Below, piece after piece: positions 9,641-20,428 of a stretch of DNA of 64,000 nucleotides. Below the pieces are notes generated by a model. It was not told the DNA's origin. It searched no databases and saw only the letters and a program-made list of their open reading frames with translations. Source of the DNA: Babylonia areolata (Eukaryota; Mollusca; Gastropoda; Neogastropoda; Buccinidae); assembly GCF_041734735.1 (NCBI RefSeq), contig NC_134901.1, positions 23,616,740 through 23,680,739 on the forward strand. The letters are read 5' to 3'. Numbering within the stretch: the first letter of the stretch is position 1; each line of letters starts with the position of its first letter. The position numbers and the translations under genes were made by a program.

Positions 9641-10335
9641 CAAGCAGGATTTTCGACATTAGCCTTCAGACCGGGGCATCTGCAAGGCAAACACGGCAAG
9701 CCCCAGTGCCATGAACAATTTGCAAAGGAAGACACGGACATCACCGATCTGGTCGGAACTGCCAACGAGACAAGTGTCGGTGTAGAGGGAATAGTTTATG
9801 GTCACTGTGTGCGTAGAGATGTTTGAAAGGGTGACGTCAACATTGCCAGTTTTCCTGCCATGGTAACATCAGGGAGGGATGAAGGTCGAGGTCGACGTTG
9901 ACATTATGCAGTGGCTGCAGCAGAGCACATGTTCTGTGATATGGCTGTGCCTTGTCGATGAAACCACTAATAGTGACCGTCTTGTTAGGTCTCACCGTTC
10001 TCCTGAATTTCTCTGCAGAGCGTATCAAGGCGACACGGTTCTTATTCTTGGCCAGCTGTCTCTCTTAGTGCCAGGCACCATAGGGCCAGGTACCATGGTG
10101 ACTGACAAGCGTGGTGCTGCAGGTACTGGATGCCATGCTGTTTCTGACATTCTTTGCTTATTCTTTTAAGAAAATTGGTACCAAGCAACAATGGAGTCTT
10201 CTGGTTGTACGTGGTAGTGGGCACCACCAGTAAGAGGCATGGCTGGGGCTTGGTGCTGAGTCCAGGTACTGCCAAATCAGCTTTAATAAATCCAACGTAT
10301 GGAAGAGTGTTTCCATCAGCACACTCCACACTCAA
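9641..10335 (-). mobile_element. LTR-retroelement fossil: protease and adjacent pol region
   Basis: On the minus strand this stretch resembles the region of gypsy-like elements that spans the aspartic protease and its C-terminal extension before the reverse transcriptase. It includes a PLLLGTNFL block typical of that family. It is broken, with several breaks, and no reverse transcriptase or integrase is visible. It probably belongs to the same or a related element as the gag at 7085-8236 but lies in the opposite orientation. It ends abruptly at about 10335 where RTE-like LINE sequence begins. No terminal repeats are seen and its age is unknown. Confidence 0.6.
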
Positions 10336-12267
10336 CAGGCCCAACATTGCTAAGCTGAATAATATCACCATCAAACAGTCCTTTGTGGAGCTGCTGGAAG
10401 ATCGTCTGGAATCCGCCTCTCTGGACAACCAGAATGTGGAGTCTGACTGGAGGACCCTGCGTGAGCTGATCTATAGTACAGCTTCAGAGACCCTGGGACC
10501 CATGACCAGAAAGCACAAAGACTGGTTTGATGAAAACTGTGATGAAATCAAGCAGCTTCTGGATGAGAAACGCCGTCTGCATCAAGCCCACCTGAGCAAC
10601 CCAAAGTCCACATCAAAAAAGGATGCATACAGTGACATCCGCAGGACTGTTCAGCAAAAGTTACGCCAGATGCAGGATAAGTGGCTGAGTGACAAAGCTG
10701 ATGAGATCCAGGGATATGCTGACAGGCACGATATGAAGAGGTTCTATGATGCCTTAAAAGAAGTCTACGGCCCCACATCCTCAGGATCATCCCCCCTCCT
10801 CAGTGCAGATGGGAATACCTTGATCACCGAGAAGGAGAACATTCTCGAACGATGGGCTGAGCACGTCAACAGTGTCTTAAATCGCCCTTCCTCCATAAAT
10901 GATGAAGCCATAGATCGTCTCCCACAAGTCCCCACCAACGAAGCACTGGACGATCCGCCAACACTTCTTGAGACCCAGAAAGCAATCCGTCTGCTATCCA
11001 GTGGCAAGCACCTGGCTCAGACTCCATACCAGCAGAGGTCTACAAGGATGGAGGCACTGTGCTGACTGAGAAGCTTCATCAGCTGTACTCACTCATGTGG
11101 AAAGAAGAGACGATCCCCCAGGATTTCAAAGATGCATCTATCATTCACTTGTACAAGCGAAAGGGGAACCGGCAAGCCTGTGATAACCATCGGGGCATTT
11201 CCTTGCTCTCCATCGCAGGCAAGATACTTGCCAGGATCCTACTTAACCGCCTCACAGCACACCTTGACCAAGGTCATTTGCCTGAGAGCCAATGTGGATT
11301 CCGGAAAGAGCGCGGAACCACTGACATAGTGTTTGCTGCAAGGCAGCTGCAAGAGAAATGTCAGGAGCAAAATGCTGATCTGTTCTCCACCTATGTCGAC
11401 CTCACTAAGGCCTTCGACACCGTGAGTAGAGAGGGACTGTGGAAGATCATGGCCAAGTACGGATGCCCTCGGAAATTTATTTCCTTGGTCAGCCAATTCC
11501 ATGAAGGCATGCAGGCTCGAGTCCAGGACAATGGTGAAACATCTGCTCCTTTTGCTGTCACAAATGGTGTCAAGCAAGGCTGCGTCCTGGCTCCAACGCT
11601 GTTCAGCCTCATGTTCTCTGCAATGCTTACTGATGCCTTCAGAGATGGCGATGTTGGAATCGGCCTAAAGTACCGAACAGATGGCAAGCTGTTTAACCTC
11701 AGAAGGCTTCAAGCAAAAACGAAGGTCATGACAGACATCATCAGAGACTTTTTGTTTGCTGATGATTGTGCCCTCAACGCTGGATCTGAAGCTGACATGC
11801 AACTCAGCGTCGACAAGTTTGCCACTGCCAGCAGGAACTTCGGCCTTACCATCAGCACGAGGAAAACTGAAGTTCTCCATCAGCCAGCCCCAGGGAAACC
11901 CTACGTTGAGCCCAACATCACAGTCAACGGTCAGAGACTCAGTGCGGTGGAGCGGTCCACATACCTTGGCAGCACACTGTCATGAAATGTGACAATCGAC
12001 GTTGAAGTGAACGTCAGGATTGCAAGAGCAAGCGCAGCTTTTGGTAGACTCAATGCAAATGTCTGGAACAGAAGAGGCATTAGTCTTGAGACCAAGCTAA
12101 AGGTCTACAGAGCAGTAGTTCTCCCCACACTACTGTACGCCTGCGAAACTTGGACAGTGTACCAACGACATGCCAAGAAGCTGAACCACTTCCACACAAC
12201 ATGCCTCAGGAAGCTACTGAACATCAAGTGGCAAGACAAGACCCCTGACACAGAGGTGCTCGCAAAA
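10336..12267 (+). mobile_element. RTE-like LINE, partial copy 1 (reverse transcriptase part)
   Basis: This matches the second copy at about 15248-17167 with roughly ten differences over 1.9 kb by eye, most of the extra divergence being in the first 40 bp. It starts after the endonuclease domain and contains all reverse transcriptase blocks (CDNHRGISLLS, QCGFRKERGTTD, DLTKAFDTV, GVKQGCVLAPTLFS, FADDCALN). There is a one-base deletion near 11006 (GCAAG versus GCAAAG), a 3-bp insertion near 10835, and an in-frame TGA at 11983-11985 also present in copy 2. Copy 1 keeps the family-typical GVKQGC where copy 2 has GDKQGC. Its 3' end joins the tandem array at exactly the same base as copy 2, which shows that both descend from one insertion duplicated with its flank. 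Confidence 0.88.
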
Positions 12268-14255
12268 GCCAGTGGGTTCCTGACAGATGGGGCCACCAAC
12301 ACCAACAGGTGAGATATTCCTATCAAAATTGGACTGTACTTTGACTAAAAATCATGTGGATTTCAGTAAGTGTAACACAGCTTTGACTAACTTGAGTGAC
12401 TCAGGAGCAGTCAGCATTGGAAGAACCACCACCACAAACACACACTTTGCAGATGACCTTAAATGTCTGGCAGGCAGTGAGCAAGAACTCATCGTACAAG
12501 TGTCTGTAACTAATTTAGAAAATGAAACTTCGATCAAGCATTATGTGAATCTTTTGTCAACAAATTTTGAGGATTTTGTGTTATCTTCGGTGGATTCTGA
12601 AAAATGGAATAGAATGGTGGGAGATAATAATGGAGATGAAAATGTTAAGAATTTGAATCCAAAGGTATCAAAGCAGATCAGTTGGTTTTCAGATTTTTTC
12701 AAACTACGCATGTTCATTAATTTTTGTAAAATAAAAGAAGTTGAATTGATAGATATTCATAGAATATTCCTGAAACTGTCAAAAACTGAAAGTAAGTAAA
12801 TTAATTATCAGTCATAAATGTTGCTGATGAAAAAAAATATGTCCAAAGGGACAGAGGACGCCAATGCCAGCACCGGGGAGGATGCTGCCAATGCCAGCAC
12901 CCAGGATGCCACTGCCAGTCAGTTCGAGAAGGATGGAGCCACTGATGCCGACATGTGAGATATTCCTATCAAAGTCAGACTGTACAAACTAGAAATCATG
13001 TGGATTTCAGGAAGTGTAACATAGCTTTGATTGACTCATTTGAAGATATGTCAGCAGTCAGCACTGGAAGAACCACCACAGACAGGCTTTGCAGATGACC
13101 TAAAATGTCTGGCACGCAGTGAGCAAGAACACATCATATAAATATCTGTAAATTACTTAAAAACTGAAACTTGGTTAAAACATCACCTGAATCTTTTGTA
13201 AACAGATTTCTAGGATTTTGTGTTACCTTTTGTGGATTCTAAAAATGGAAGAGAATGGTGGGAGATTACAATGTAGATGAAAATGTTAGGAATGTAAATC
13301 CCAAAGAATCAAAGCATATTAATCAGTTTTCAGATTTTTTCAAACTTCACATATTTATTTTTGTAAAATAAAAGAAGTTGAAATGTTAGGTAATTATAGG
13401 TGTCATTTTTAGCTCTTTTCTCCTTAAAACTGTCAAAAACTGAAAGTAAGAGCGTTTAACTATTGAAATTTATCAGTCATAAATGTTACTGATGAAAAAA
13501 TGTATGTCTAGGGGGACAGAGGACGCCTTGTGTCAGGTCAGGTCATTAGATCTGCTACTGGTAACCTGTAATCCAGTACAACCTGTTCAGGGTCGGGTTG
13601 CCGACGACTAAACCGGCACTTCCACCGCTCCCTTCTGGGACTGGTGAGGCGGGTGGCTAGACACCCTTATGGAGATCCATAAAAGGGCGTCGGCTCAGGA
13701 GAGCCACCGACGGCCATCTAGCTCCACTGTGCTGTGTGCATGCCACACGCAGTTGGCCCCCGGGGTGTGTCTACCCATGTATGCAAAGTCTGGATCCGGC
13801 AGAATCTGCGGAAGAAACCTATCGGTTCAACGGAGAGGAAGGCGGTTACAGCAACGCACTGTGGAGTGCAGAGAGCAAGATGAGACACCGAAAGGATATC
13901 TTGGTCATCCACTGCATCCGTGCTCATCCTCCAGTCATCTCGACTTAGTCTTGCCACTGGAAATTGGTGGACCCGGACGAGAGAGTGAGGTCGACGTTGC
14001 GCAACTCCTCTTCACTTTAAACAAACTCATCGCGCAAGTCATCAGTCATCCAAAATGACCTTTCATCCCTCATCATTTCATCACCCCCAAGTCCTGTGGC
14101 GACAGGCGAGCGACGAAACGACAGGTGTGGGTACACTGGCAGTCGCAGCCGCAGACCTGCACGCAGGCGGCTCAGGCCATAGGGTCGTTCTTCGTCGACA
14201 GGAGCAGCGATGGAGCTCGGCAGCCGTCTGAGCGTCTGAGCAGCCCTCTTTAGGA

Positions 14256-16886
14256 ATGCACTGCTCACCTCCCTGGCATGAGGAAGGGGCTAGAAAAGGT
14301 GCCCTAAAAATTGCCTGCTCCATATCACCCTGGCCAGCATACCGCGGCTGGCGGGGACCCTACATCAGCGGTCGAAACAAAGAGAAAGAAAAGAAAAAAA
14401 CAAGGATCGTTCCTCTCACCATTGGTGCTTGGAACATAAGGACTCTCCTGGACAGAGATAACGCAGACAGACCCCAAAGGAGAACAGCACTAGTTGCATC
14501 CGAACTCGCCAGATACAACATCGACATCGCAGCCTTGAGTGAGACTCGGCTTGCAGGCGAAGGCGAGCTCTGTGAATGGGGATCTGGTTACACCTTCTTC
14601 TGGAGTGGACGAGGAAGCGAAGAGCGACGTGAGGCTGGCGTTGGTTTTGCAGTAAAAACAGCACTTGTCAGCAAGCTAGCTGGAATCCCAAAGGGAGTCA
14701 ACGATAGGCTTATGACCATGAAACTCCCACTGGCATCTGGCCAGAAGCACCTCACCATTGTCAGTGCCTACGCCCCAACCATGACCAACCCGGATGAAGT
14801 GAAGGCGAAGTTCTACGAGGACCTTCACTCTGTCATTGCTGCCATCCCTAAAGCAGACAAGCTCATCATTCTTGGGGACTTCAATGCTAGAGTTGGCTCT
14901 GACTACATCTCCTGGGATGGAGTGATTGGAAAGCACGGTGTGGGCCACTGCAACCCAAATGGATTGCTTTTGCTTCAGACCTGTGCAGAGCACGAACTGC
15001 TGATAACCAACACAGTTTTCTGCCTCCCTACCCGTAACAGGACGTCATGGATGCACCCTCGCTCAAAGCATTGGCATCTCATCGATTATGTCATCGTAAG
15101 GAAAAGGGATAGGCAAGATGTACGTGTAACAAAGACCATGTGCGGCGCTGAGTGTTGGACAGACCATCGCCTTGTAGTCTCGAAGCTGAATATTCGAATC
15201 CAACCCAAGAGACGCCCCCAAGGCCAGAAGGCTCCAAAACGGCTCAACATCGCTAAGCTGAAAAGCATCACCATCAAACAGTCCTTTGTGGAGCTGCTGG
15301 AAGATCGTCTGGAATCCGCCTCTCTGGACAACCAGAATGTGGAGTCTGACGGGAGGACCCTGCGTGAGCTGATCTATAGTACAGCTTCAGAGACCCTGGG
15401 ACCCATGACCAGAAAGCACAAAGACTGGTTTGATGAAAACTGTGATGAAATCAAGCAGCTTCTGGATGAGAAACGCCGTCTGCATCAAGCCCACCTGAGC
15501 AACCCAAAGTCCACATCAAAAAAGGATGCATACAGTGACATCCGCAGGACTGTTCAGCAAAAGTTACGCCAGATGCAGGATAAGTGGCTGAGTGACAAAG
15601 CTGATGAGATCCAGGGATATGCTGACGGGCACGATATGAAGAGGTTCTATGATGCCTTAAAAGAAGTCTACGGCCCCACATCCTCAGGATCATCCCCCCT
15701 CCTCAGTGCAGATGGGAATACCTTGATCACCGAGAAGAACATTCTCGAACGATGGGCTGAGCACGTCAACAGTGTCTTAAATCGCCCTTCCTCCATAAAT
15801 GATGAAGCCATAGATCGTCTCCCACAAGTCCCCACCAACGAAGCACTGGACGATCCGCCAACACTTCTTGAGACCCAGAAAGCAATCCGTCTGCTATCCA
15901 GTGGCAAAGCACCTGGCTCAGACTCCATACCAGCAGAGGTCTACAAGGATGGAGGCACTGTGCTGACTGAGAAGCTTCATCAGCTGTACTCACTCATGTG
16001 GAAAGAAGAGACGATCCCCCAGGATTTCAAAGATGCATCTATCATTCACTTGTACAAGCGAAAGGGGAACCGGCAAGCCTGTGATAACCATCGGGGCATT
16101 TCCTTGCTCTCCATCGCAGGCAAGATACTTGCCAGGATCCTACTTAACCGCCTCACAGCACACCTTGACCAAGGTCATTTGCCTGAGAGCCAATGTGGAT
16201 TCCGGAAAGAGCGCGGAACCACTGACATGGTGTTTGCTGCAAGGCAGCTGCAAGAGAAATGTCAGGAGCAAAATGCTGATCTGTTCTCCACCTATGTCGA
16301 CCTCACTAAGGCCTTCGACACCGTGAGTAGAGAGGGACTGTGGAAGATCATGGCCAAGTACGGATGCCCTCGGAAATTTATTTCCTTGGTCAGCCAATTC
16401 CATGAAGGCATGCAGGCTCGAGTCCAGGACAATGGTGAAACATCTGCTCCTTTTGCTGTCACAAATGGTGACAAGCAAGGCTGCGTCCTGGCTCCAACGC
16501 TGTTCAGCCTCATGTTCTCTGCAATGCTTACTGATGCCTTCAGAGATGGCGATGTTGGAATCGGCCTAAAGTACCGAACAGATGGCAAGCTGTTTAACCT
16601 CAGAAGGCTTCAAGCAAAAACGAAGGTCATGACAGACATCATCAGAGACTTTTTGTTTGCTGATGATTGTGCCCTCAACGCTGGATCTGAAGCTGACATG
16701 CAACTCAGCGTCGACAAGTTTGCCACTGCCAGCAGGAACTTCGGCCTTACCATCAGCACGAGGAAAACTGAAGTTCTCCATCAGCCAGCCCCAGGGAAAC
16801 CCTACGTTGAGCCCAACATCACAGTCAACGGTCAGAGACTCAGTGCGGTGGAGCGGTCCACATACCTTGGCAGCACACTGTCATGA
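14256..16886 (+). CDS. LINE ORF2: AP-type endonuclease and reverse transcriptase (RTE-like)
   Basis: An 876-codon frame. An apurinic-type endonuclease spans about residues 52-310: WNIRTL at 59-64 (N60), SETRL at 95-99 (E96), GDFNARVG at 207-214, a HLIDYVIV block and CWTDHRLV with the catalytic His. The reverse transcriptase follows at about 560-850: CDNHRGISLLS, QCGFRKERGTTD, DLTKAFD at 682-688 and the catalytic FADD at 801-804. There is no RNase H. The domain order and the YACETW tail motif after the stop point to the RTE group, often mis-annotated in molluscs as craniofacial development protein 2-like; the clade is from memory. The frame ends at a TGA (16884-16886) where relatives usually have Arg, consistent with CGA to TGA. 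The start ATG is the first in frame; the true start may differ. Confidence 0.88.
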   Translation: MHCSPPWHEEGARKGALKIACSISPWPAYRGWRGPYISGRNKEKEKKKTRIVPLTIGAWNIRTLLDRDNADRPQRRTALVASELARYNIDIAALSETRLAGEGELCEWGSGYTFFWSGRGSEERREAGVGFAVKTALVSKLAGIPKGVNDRLMTMKLPLASGQKHLTIVSAYAPTMTNPDEVKAKFYEDLHSVIAAIPKADKLIILGDFNARVGSDYISWDGVIGKHGVGHCNPNGLLLLQTCAEHELLITNTVFCLPTRNRTSWMHPRSKHWHLIDYVIVRKRDRQDVRVTKTMCGAECWTDHRLVVSKLNIRIQPKRRPQGQKAPKRLNIAKLKSITIKQSFVELLEDRLESASLDNQNVESDGRTLRELIYSTASETLGPMTRKHKDWFDENCDEIKQLLDEKRRLHQAHLSNPKSTSKKDAYSDIRRTVQQKLRQMQDKWLSDKADEIQGYADGHDMKRFYDALKEVYGPTSSGSSPLLSADGNTLITEKNILERWAEHVNSVLNRPSSINDEAIDRLPQVPTNEALDDPPTLLETQKAIRLLSSGKAPGSDSIPAEVYKDGGTVLTEKLHQLYSLMWKEETIPQDFKDASIIHLYKRKGNRQACDNHRGISLLSIAGKILARILLNRLTAHLDQGHLPESQCGFRKERGTTDMVFAARQLQEKCQEQNADLFSTYVDLTKAFDTVSREGLWKIMAKYGCPRKFISLVSQFHEGMQARVQDNGETSAPFAVTNGDKQGCVLAPTLFSLMFSAMLTDAFRDGDVGIGLKYRTDGKLFNLRRLQAKTKVMTDIIRDFLFADDCALNAGSEADMQLSVDKFATASRNFGLTISTRKTEVLHQPAPGKPYVEPNITVNGQRLSAVERSTYLGSTLS

Positions 16887-17167
16887 AATGTGACAATCGA
16901 CGTTGAAGTGAACGTCAGGATTGCAAGAGCAAGCGCAGCTTTTGGTAGACTCAATGCAAATGTCTGGAACAGAAGAGGCATTAGTCTTGAGACCAAGCTA
17001 AAGGTCTACAGAGCAGTAGTTCTCCCCACACTACTGTACGCCTGCGAAACTTGGACAGTGTACCAACGACATGCCAAGAAGCTGAACCACTTCCACACAA
17101 CATGCCTCAGGAAGCTACTGAACATCAAGTGGCAAGACAAGACCCCTGACACAGAGGTGCTCGCAAA
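16887..17167 (+). pseudogene. LINE ORF2 C-terminal continuation after in-frame TGA
   Basis: The same reading frame continues after the stop with VTIDVEVNVRIARASAAFG, then YRAVVLPTLLYACETWTVYQ and KWQDKTPDTEVLAKA, the normal tail of this LINE family. Only one codon separates it from the main frame. It then runs out of LINE and into island sequence (SGFLTDGA) at about 17168. The remaining 50-100 residues of the family are missing. An identical arrangement follows copy 1 at 11986-12267. Confidence 0.85.
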
Positions 17168-17750
17168 AGCCAGTGGGTTCCTGACAGATGGGGCCACCAA
17201 CACCAACAGGTGAGATATTCCTATCAAAATTGGACTGTACTTTGACTAAAAATCATGTGGATTTCAGTAAGTGTAACACAGCTTTGACTAACTTGAGTGA
17301 CTCAGGAGCAGTCAGCATTGGAAGAACCACCACCACAAACACACACTTTGCAGATGACCTTAAATGTCTGGCAGGCAGTGAGCAAGAACTCATCGTACAA
17401 GTGTCTGTAACTAATTTAGAAAATGAAACTTCGATCAAGCATTATGTGAATCTTTTGTCAACAAATTTTGAGGATTTTGTGTTATCTTCGGTGGATTCTG
17501 AAAAATGGAATAGAATGGTGGGAGATAATAATGGAGATGAAAATGTTAAGAATTTGAATCCAAAGGTATCAAAGCAGATCAGTTGGTTTTCAGATTTTTT
17601 CAAACTACGCATGTTCATTAATTTTTGTAAAATAAAAGAAGTTGAATTGATAGATATTCATAGAATATTCCTGAAACTGTCAAAAACTGAAAGTAAGTAA
17701 ATTAATTATCAGTCATAAATGTTACTGATGAAAAAAATATATGTCAAAAG

Positions 17751-17856
17751 GGACAGAGGACGCCAGTGCCAGCACCGGGGAGGATGCTGCCGATGCAAGC
17801 ACCCAGGACGCCACTGCCAGTCAGTTCGAGAAGGATGGAGCCACTGATGCCGACAT
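17751..17856 (+). other. B-type exon-like island (representative)
   Basis: This GC-rich island of about 106 bp lies between a weak acceptor-like GTCAAAAG and the donor-like GTGAGATATT. The 104-bp core aligns without gaps to the A island (about 80% identity by my count). In the same frame it encodes TEDASASTGEDAADASTQDA, then TASQFEKDGATDADM. The acceptor side varies between B copies (CAAAAG, CCAAAG, CCAG, CCAAG, CAAGAG), which changes the entry phase, and several B copies carry one- or two-base indels or a stop (for example near 25673, 34894, 37550, 38840, 40212 and 48049). B islands therefore look less constrained than A islands. Coding use today is doubtful. Confidence 0.5.
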
Positions 17857-18411
17857 GTGAGATATTCCTATCAAAGTCAGACTGTACTAACTAGAAATCA
17901 TGTGGATTTCAGGAAGTGTAACATAGCTTTGATTGACTCATTTGAAGATATGTCAGCAGTCAGCACTGGAAGAACCACCACAGACAGGCTTTGCAGATGA
18001 CCTAAAATGTCTGGCACGCAGTGAGCAAGAACACATCATATAAATATCTGTAAATTACTTAAAAAATGAAACTTGGTTAAAACATCACCTGAATCTTTTG
18101 TAAACAGATTTCTAGGATTTTGTGTTACCTTTTGTGGATTCTAAAAATGGAAGAGAATGGTGGGAGATTACAATGTAGATGAAAATGTTAGGAATGTAAA
18201 TCCCCAAGAATCAAAGCATATTAATCAGTTTTCAGATTTTTTCAAACTACACATTTATTTTTGTAAAATAAAAGAAGTTGAAATGTTAGGTAATTATAGG
18301 TGTCATTTTTAGCTCTTTTCTCCTTAAAACTGTCAAAAACTGAAAGTAAGAGCGTTTAACTATTGAAATTTATCAGTCATAAATGTTACTGATGAAAAAA
18401 TGTATGTCTAG

Positions 18412-18519
18412 GGGGACAGAGGACGCCTACACCAGCACCGGGGAGGACGCTGCCGATGCCAGCACCGAGGACGCCGCAGCCAGTGGGTTTCTGACAGATG
18501 GGGCCACCAACACCAACAG
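18412..18519 (+). other. A-type exon-like island, 108 bp, phase 2-2 (representative)
   Basis: The island begins after GTCTAG and ends before GTGAGATATT. It is 108 bp, 36 codons, and symmetric: two bases (AG) left at the donor plus one G at the next acceptor make an Arg codon, so A islands could be joined to each other indefinitely in frame. The frame reads GTEDAYTSTGEDAADASTED, then AAASGFLTDGATNTN. A possible branch-site TACTGAT lies about 20 bp upstream, but the polypyrimidine tract is poor. By eye about four in five A islands keep this frame. The exceptions I noticed have one-base changes near 23778, 33002, 38271 and 40858. The composition is acidic and Ala/Thr-rich, as in some secreted or mineral-binding proteins, but no function is claimed. 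Confidence 0.6.
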
Positions 18520-20354
18520 GTGAGATATTCCTATCAAAATTGGACTGTACTTTGACTAAAAATCGTGTGGATTTCAGTAAGTCTAACACAGCTTTGACTA
18601 ACTTGAGTGACTCAGGAGCAGTCAGCATTGGAAGAACCACCACCACAAACACACACTTTGCAGATGACCTTAAATGTCTGGCAGGCAGTGAGCAAGAACT
18701 CATCGTACAAGTGTCTGTAACTAATTTAAAAAATGAAACTTCGATCAAGCATCATGTGAATCTTTTGTCAACAAATTTTGAGGATTTTGTGTTTGGTGGA
18801 TTCTGAAAAATGGAATAGAATGGTGGGAGATAATAATGGAGATGAAAATGTTAAGAATTTGAATCCAAAGGCATCAAAGCAGATCAGTCGGTTTTTAGAT
18901 TTTTTCAAACTACGCATGTTCATTAATTTTTGTAAAATAAAAGAAGTTGAATTGATAGATATTCATAGAATATTCCTGAAACTGTCAAAAACTGAAAGTA
19001 AGTAAATTAATTATCAGTCATAAATGTTACTGATGAAAAAAATATATGTCAAAAGGGACAGAGGACGCCAGTGCCAGCACCGGGGAGGATGCTGCCGATG
19101 CAAGCACCCAGGACGCCACTGCCAGTCAGTTCGAGAAGGATGGAGCCACTGATGCCGACATGTGAGATATTCCTATCAAAGTCAGACTGTACTAACTAGA
19201 AATCATGTGGATTTCAGGAAGTGTAACATAGCTTTGATTGACTCATTTGAAGATTTGTCAGCAGTCAGCACTGGAAGAACCACAACAAAGACAGGCTTTG
19301 CAGATGACCTAAAATTTCTGGCACGCAGTGAGCAAGAACACATTTAAATATCTGTAAATTACTTAAGAAATGAAACTTGGTTACAACATCACCTGAATCT
19401 TTTGTAAACAGATTTCTAGGATTTTGTGTTACCTTCTGTGGATTCTAAAAATGGAAGAGAATGGTGGGAGATTACAATGTAGATGAAAATGTTAGGAATG
19501 TAAATCCCAAAGAATCAAAGCATATTAATCAGTTTTCAGATTTTTTCAAAGTACACATATTTATTTTTGTAAAATAAAAGTTGAAATGTTAGGTAATTAT
19601 AGGTGTCATTTTTAGCTCTTTTCTCCTTAAAACTGTCAAAAACTGAAAGTAAGAGCGTTTAACTATTGAAATTTATCAGTCATAAATGTTACTGATGAAA
19701 AAATGTATGTCTAGGGGGACAGAGGACGCCTACACCAGCACCGGGGAGGACGCTGCCGATGCCAGCGCCGAGGACGCCGCAGCCAGTGGGTTCCAGACAG
19801 ATGGGGCCACCAACACCGACAGGTGAGATATTCCTATCAAAATTGGACTGTACTTTGACTAAAAATCATGTGAATTTCAGTAAGTGTAACACAGCTTTGA
19901 CTAACTTGAGTGACTCAGGAGCAGTCAGCATTGGAAGAACCACCACCACAAACACACACTTTGCAGATGACCTTAAATGTCTGGCAGGCAGTGAGCAAGA
20001 ACTCATCGTACAAGTATGTAACTAATTTAGAAAATGAAACTTCGATCAAGCATTATGTGAATCTTTTGTAAAGAAAATTTGAGGATTTTGACCAACTTTG
20101 GCAGATTCTATATATGGAATAGAATGGTGGGAGATTACAGAAAAGTTGAAAATGTTAATTTTTATGTAAGATTTTTTTCAAGCAATGGATATTTATCTTG
20201 GCAAAATAAAAGGAATTAAATTGTGAATTAATATTGATAGGTATAATTTTTGGCAGGTTTTTCCTTGAAACTGTCAAAAACGAAATTAAGTGGGTTTAAC
20301 TATTGAAATGAAGTATGTGTCATAAATGTTACTGATGAAAAAATGTATGTCCAG

Positions 20355-20428
20355 ATGGACAGAGGTCGTCGACACGACACCGCTGCTGCCAGTGGGTTCG
20401 AGACAAATGGAGCCTCCGACACCGACAG
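20355..20428 (+). other. C-type exon-like island, shortened and out of phase
   Basis: This is the last island of macro-block 1, following GTCCAG and ending at GTGAGGTATT (20429). It retains the 3' half (CCAGTGGGTTCGAGAC and ACCGACAG) but has lost about 34 bp of the core, not a multiple of three, so it does not preserve the acidic frame from end to end. Equivalent islands end before 29638, 50705 and 58627, always immediately ahead of a truncated unit and an M module. Confidence 0.6.

Larger units (their letters stand above)
13528..17167 (+). mobile_element. RTE-like LINE, copy 2: 5' UTR plus ORF2, 3' end missing
   Basis: The element begins about 13528, where the exon-like island of the array stops matching after GAGGACGCC. 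It has a GC-richer 5' UTR of about 730 bp (13528-14255), a long ORF2 (14256-16886, continuing after one TGA to about 17167), and then returns to island sequence at CAGTGGGTTCC. About 60 bp of island between these points is missing. The usual C-terminal tail and 3' UTR of the family are absent, the opposite of the common 5' truncation. The ends share a few bases of microhomology (AGC) with the island, so the 3' junction may be a repair or recombination product. I see no target duplication or poly(A) tail. Confidence 0.88.

Noticed and set aside
12430-12500. FADD motif in the A and B bodies (FADDLKCLAGSEQ), reminiscent of a reverse transcriptase active site
   Set aside because: No other reverse transcriptase block precedes or follows it in any frame. 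The motif comes from TTTGCAGATGACCTTAAA, and the frame is not kept between units.
10548-16781. Antisense frames of 70-112 codons within both LINE copies
   Set aside because: Shadows of the LINE coding strand, identical in the two copies because of the duplication.
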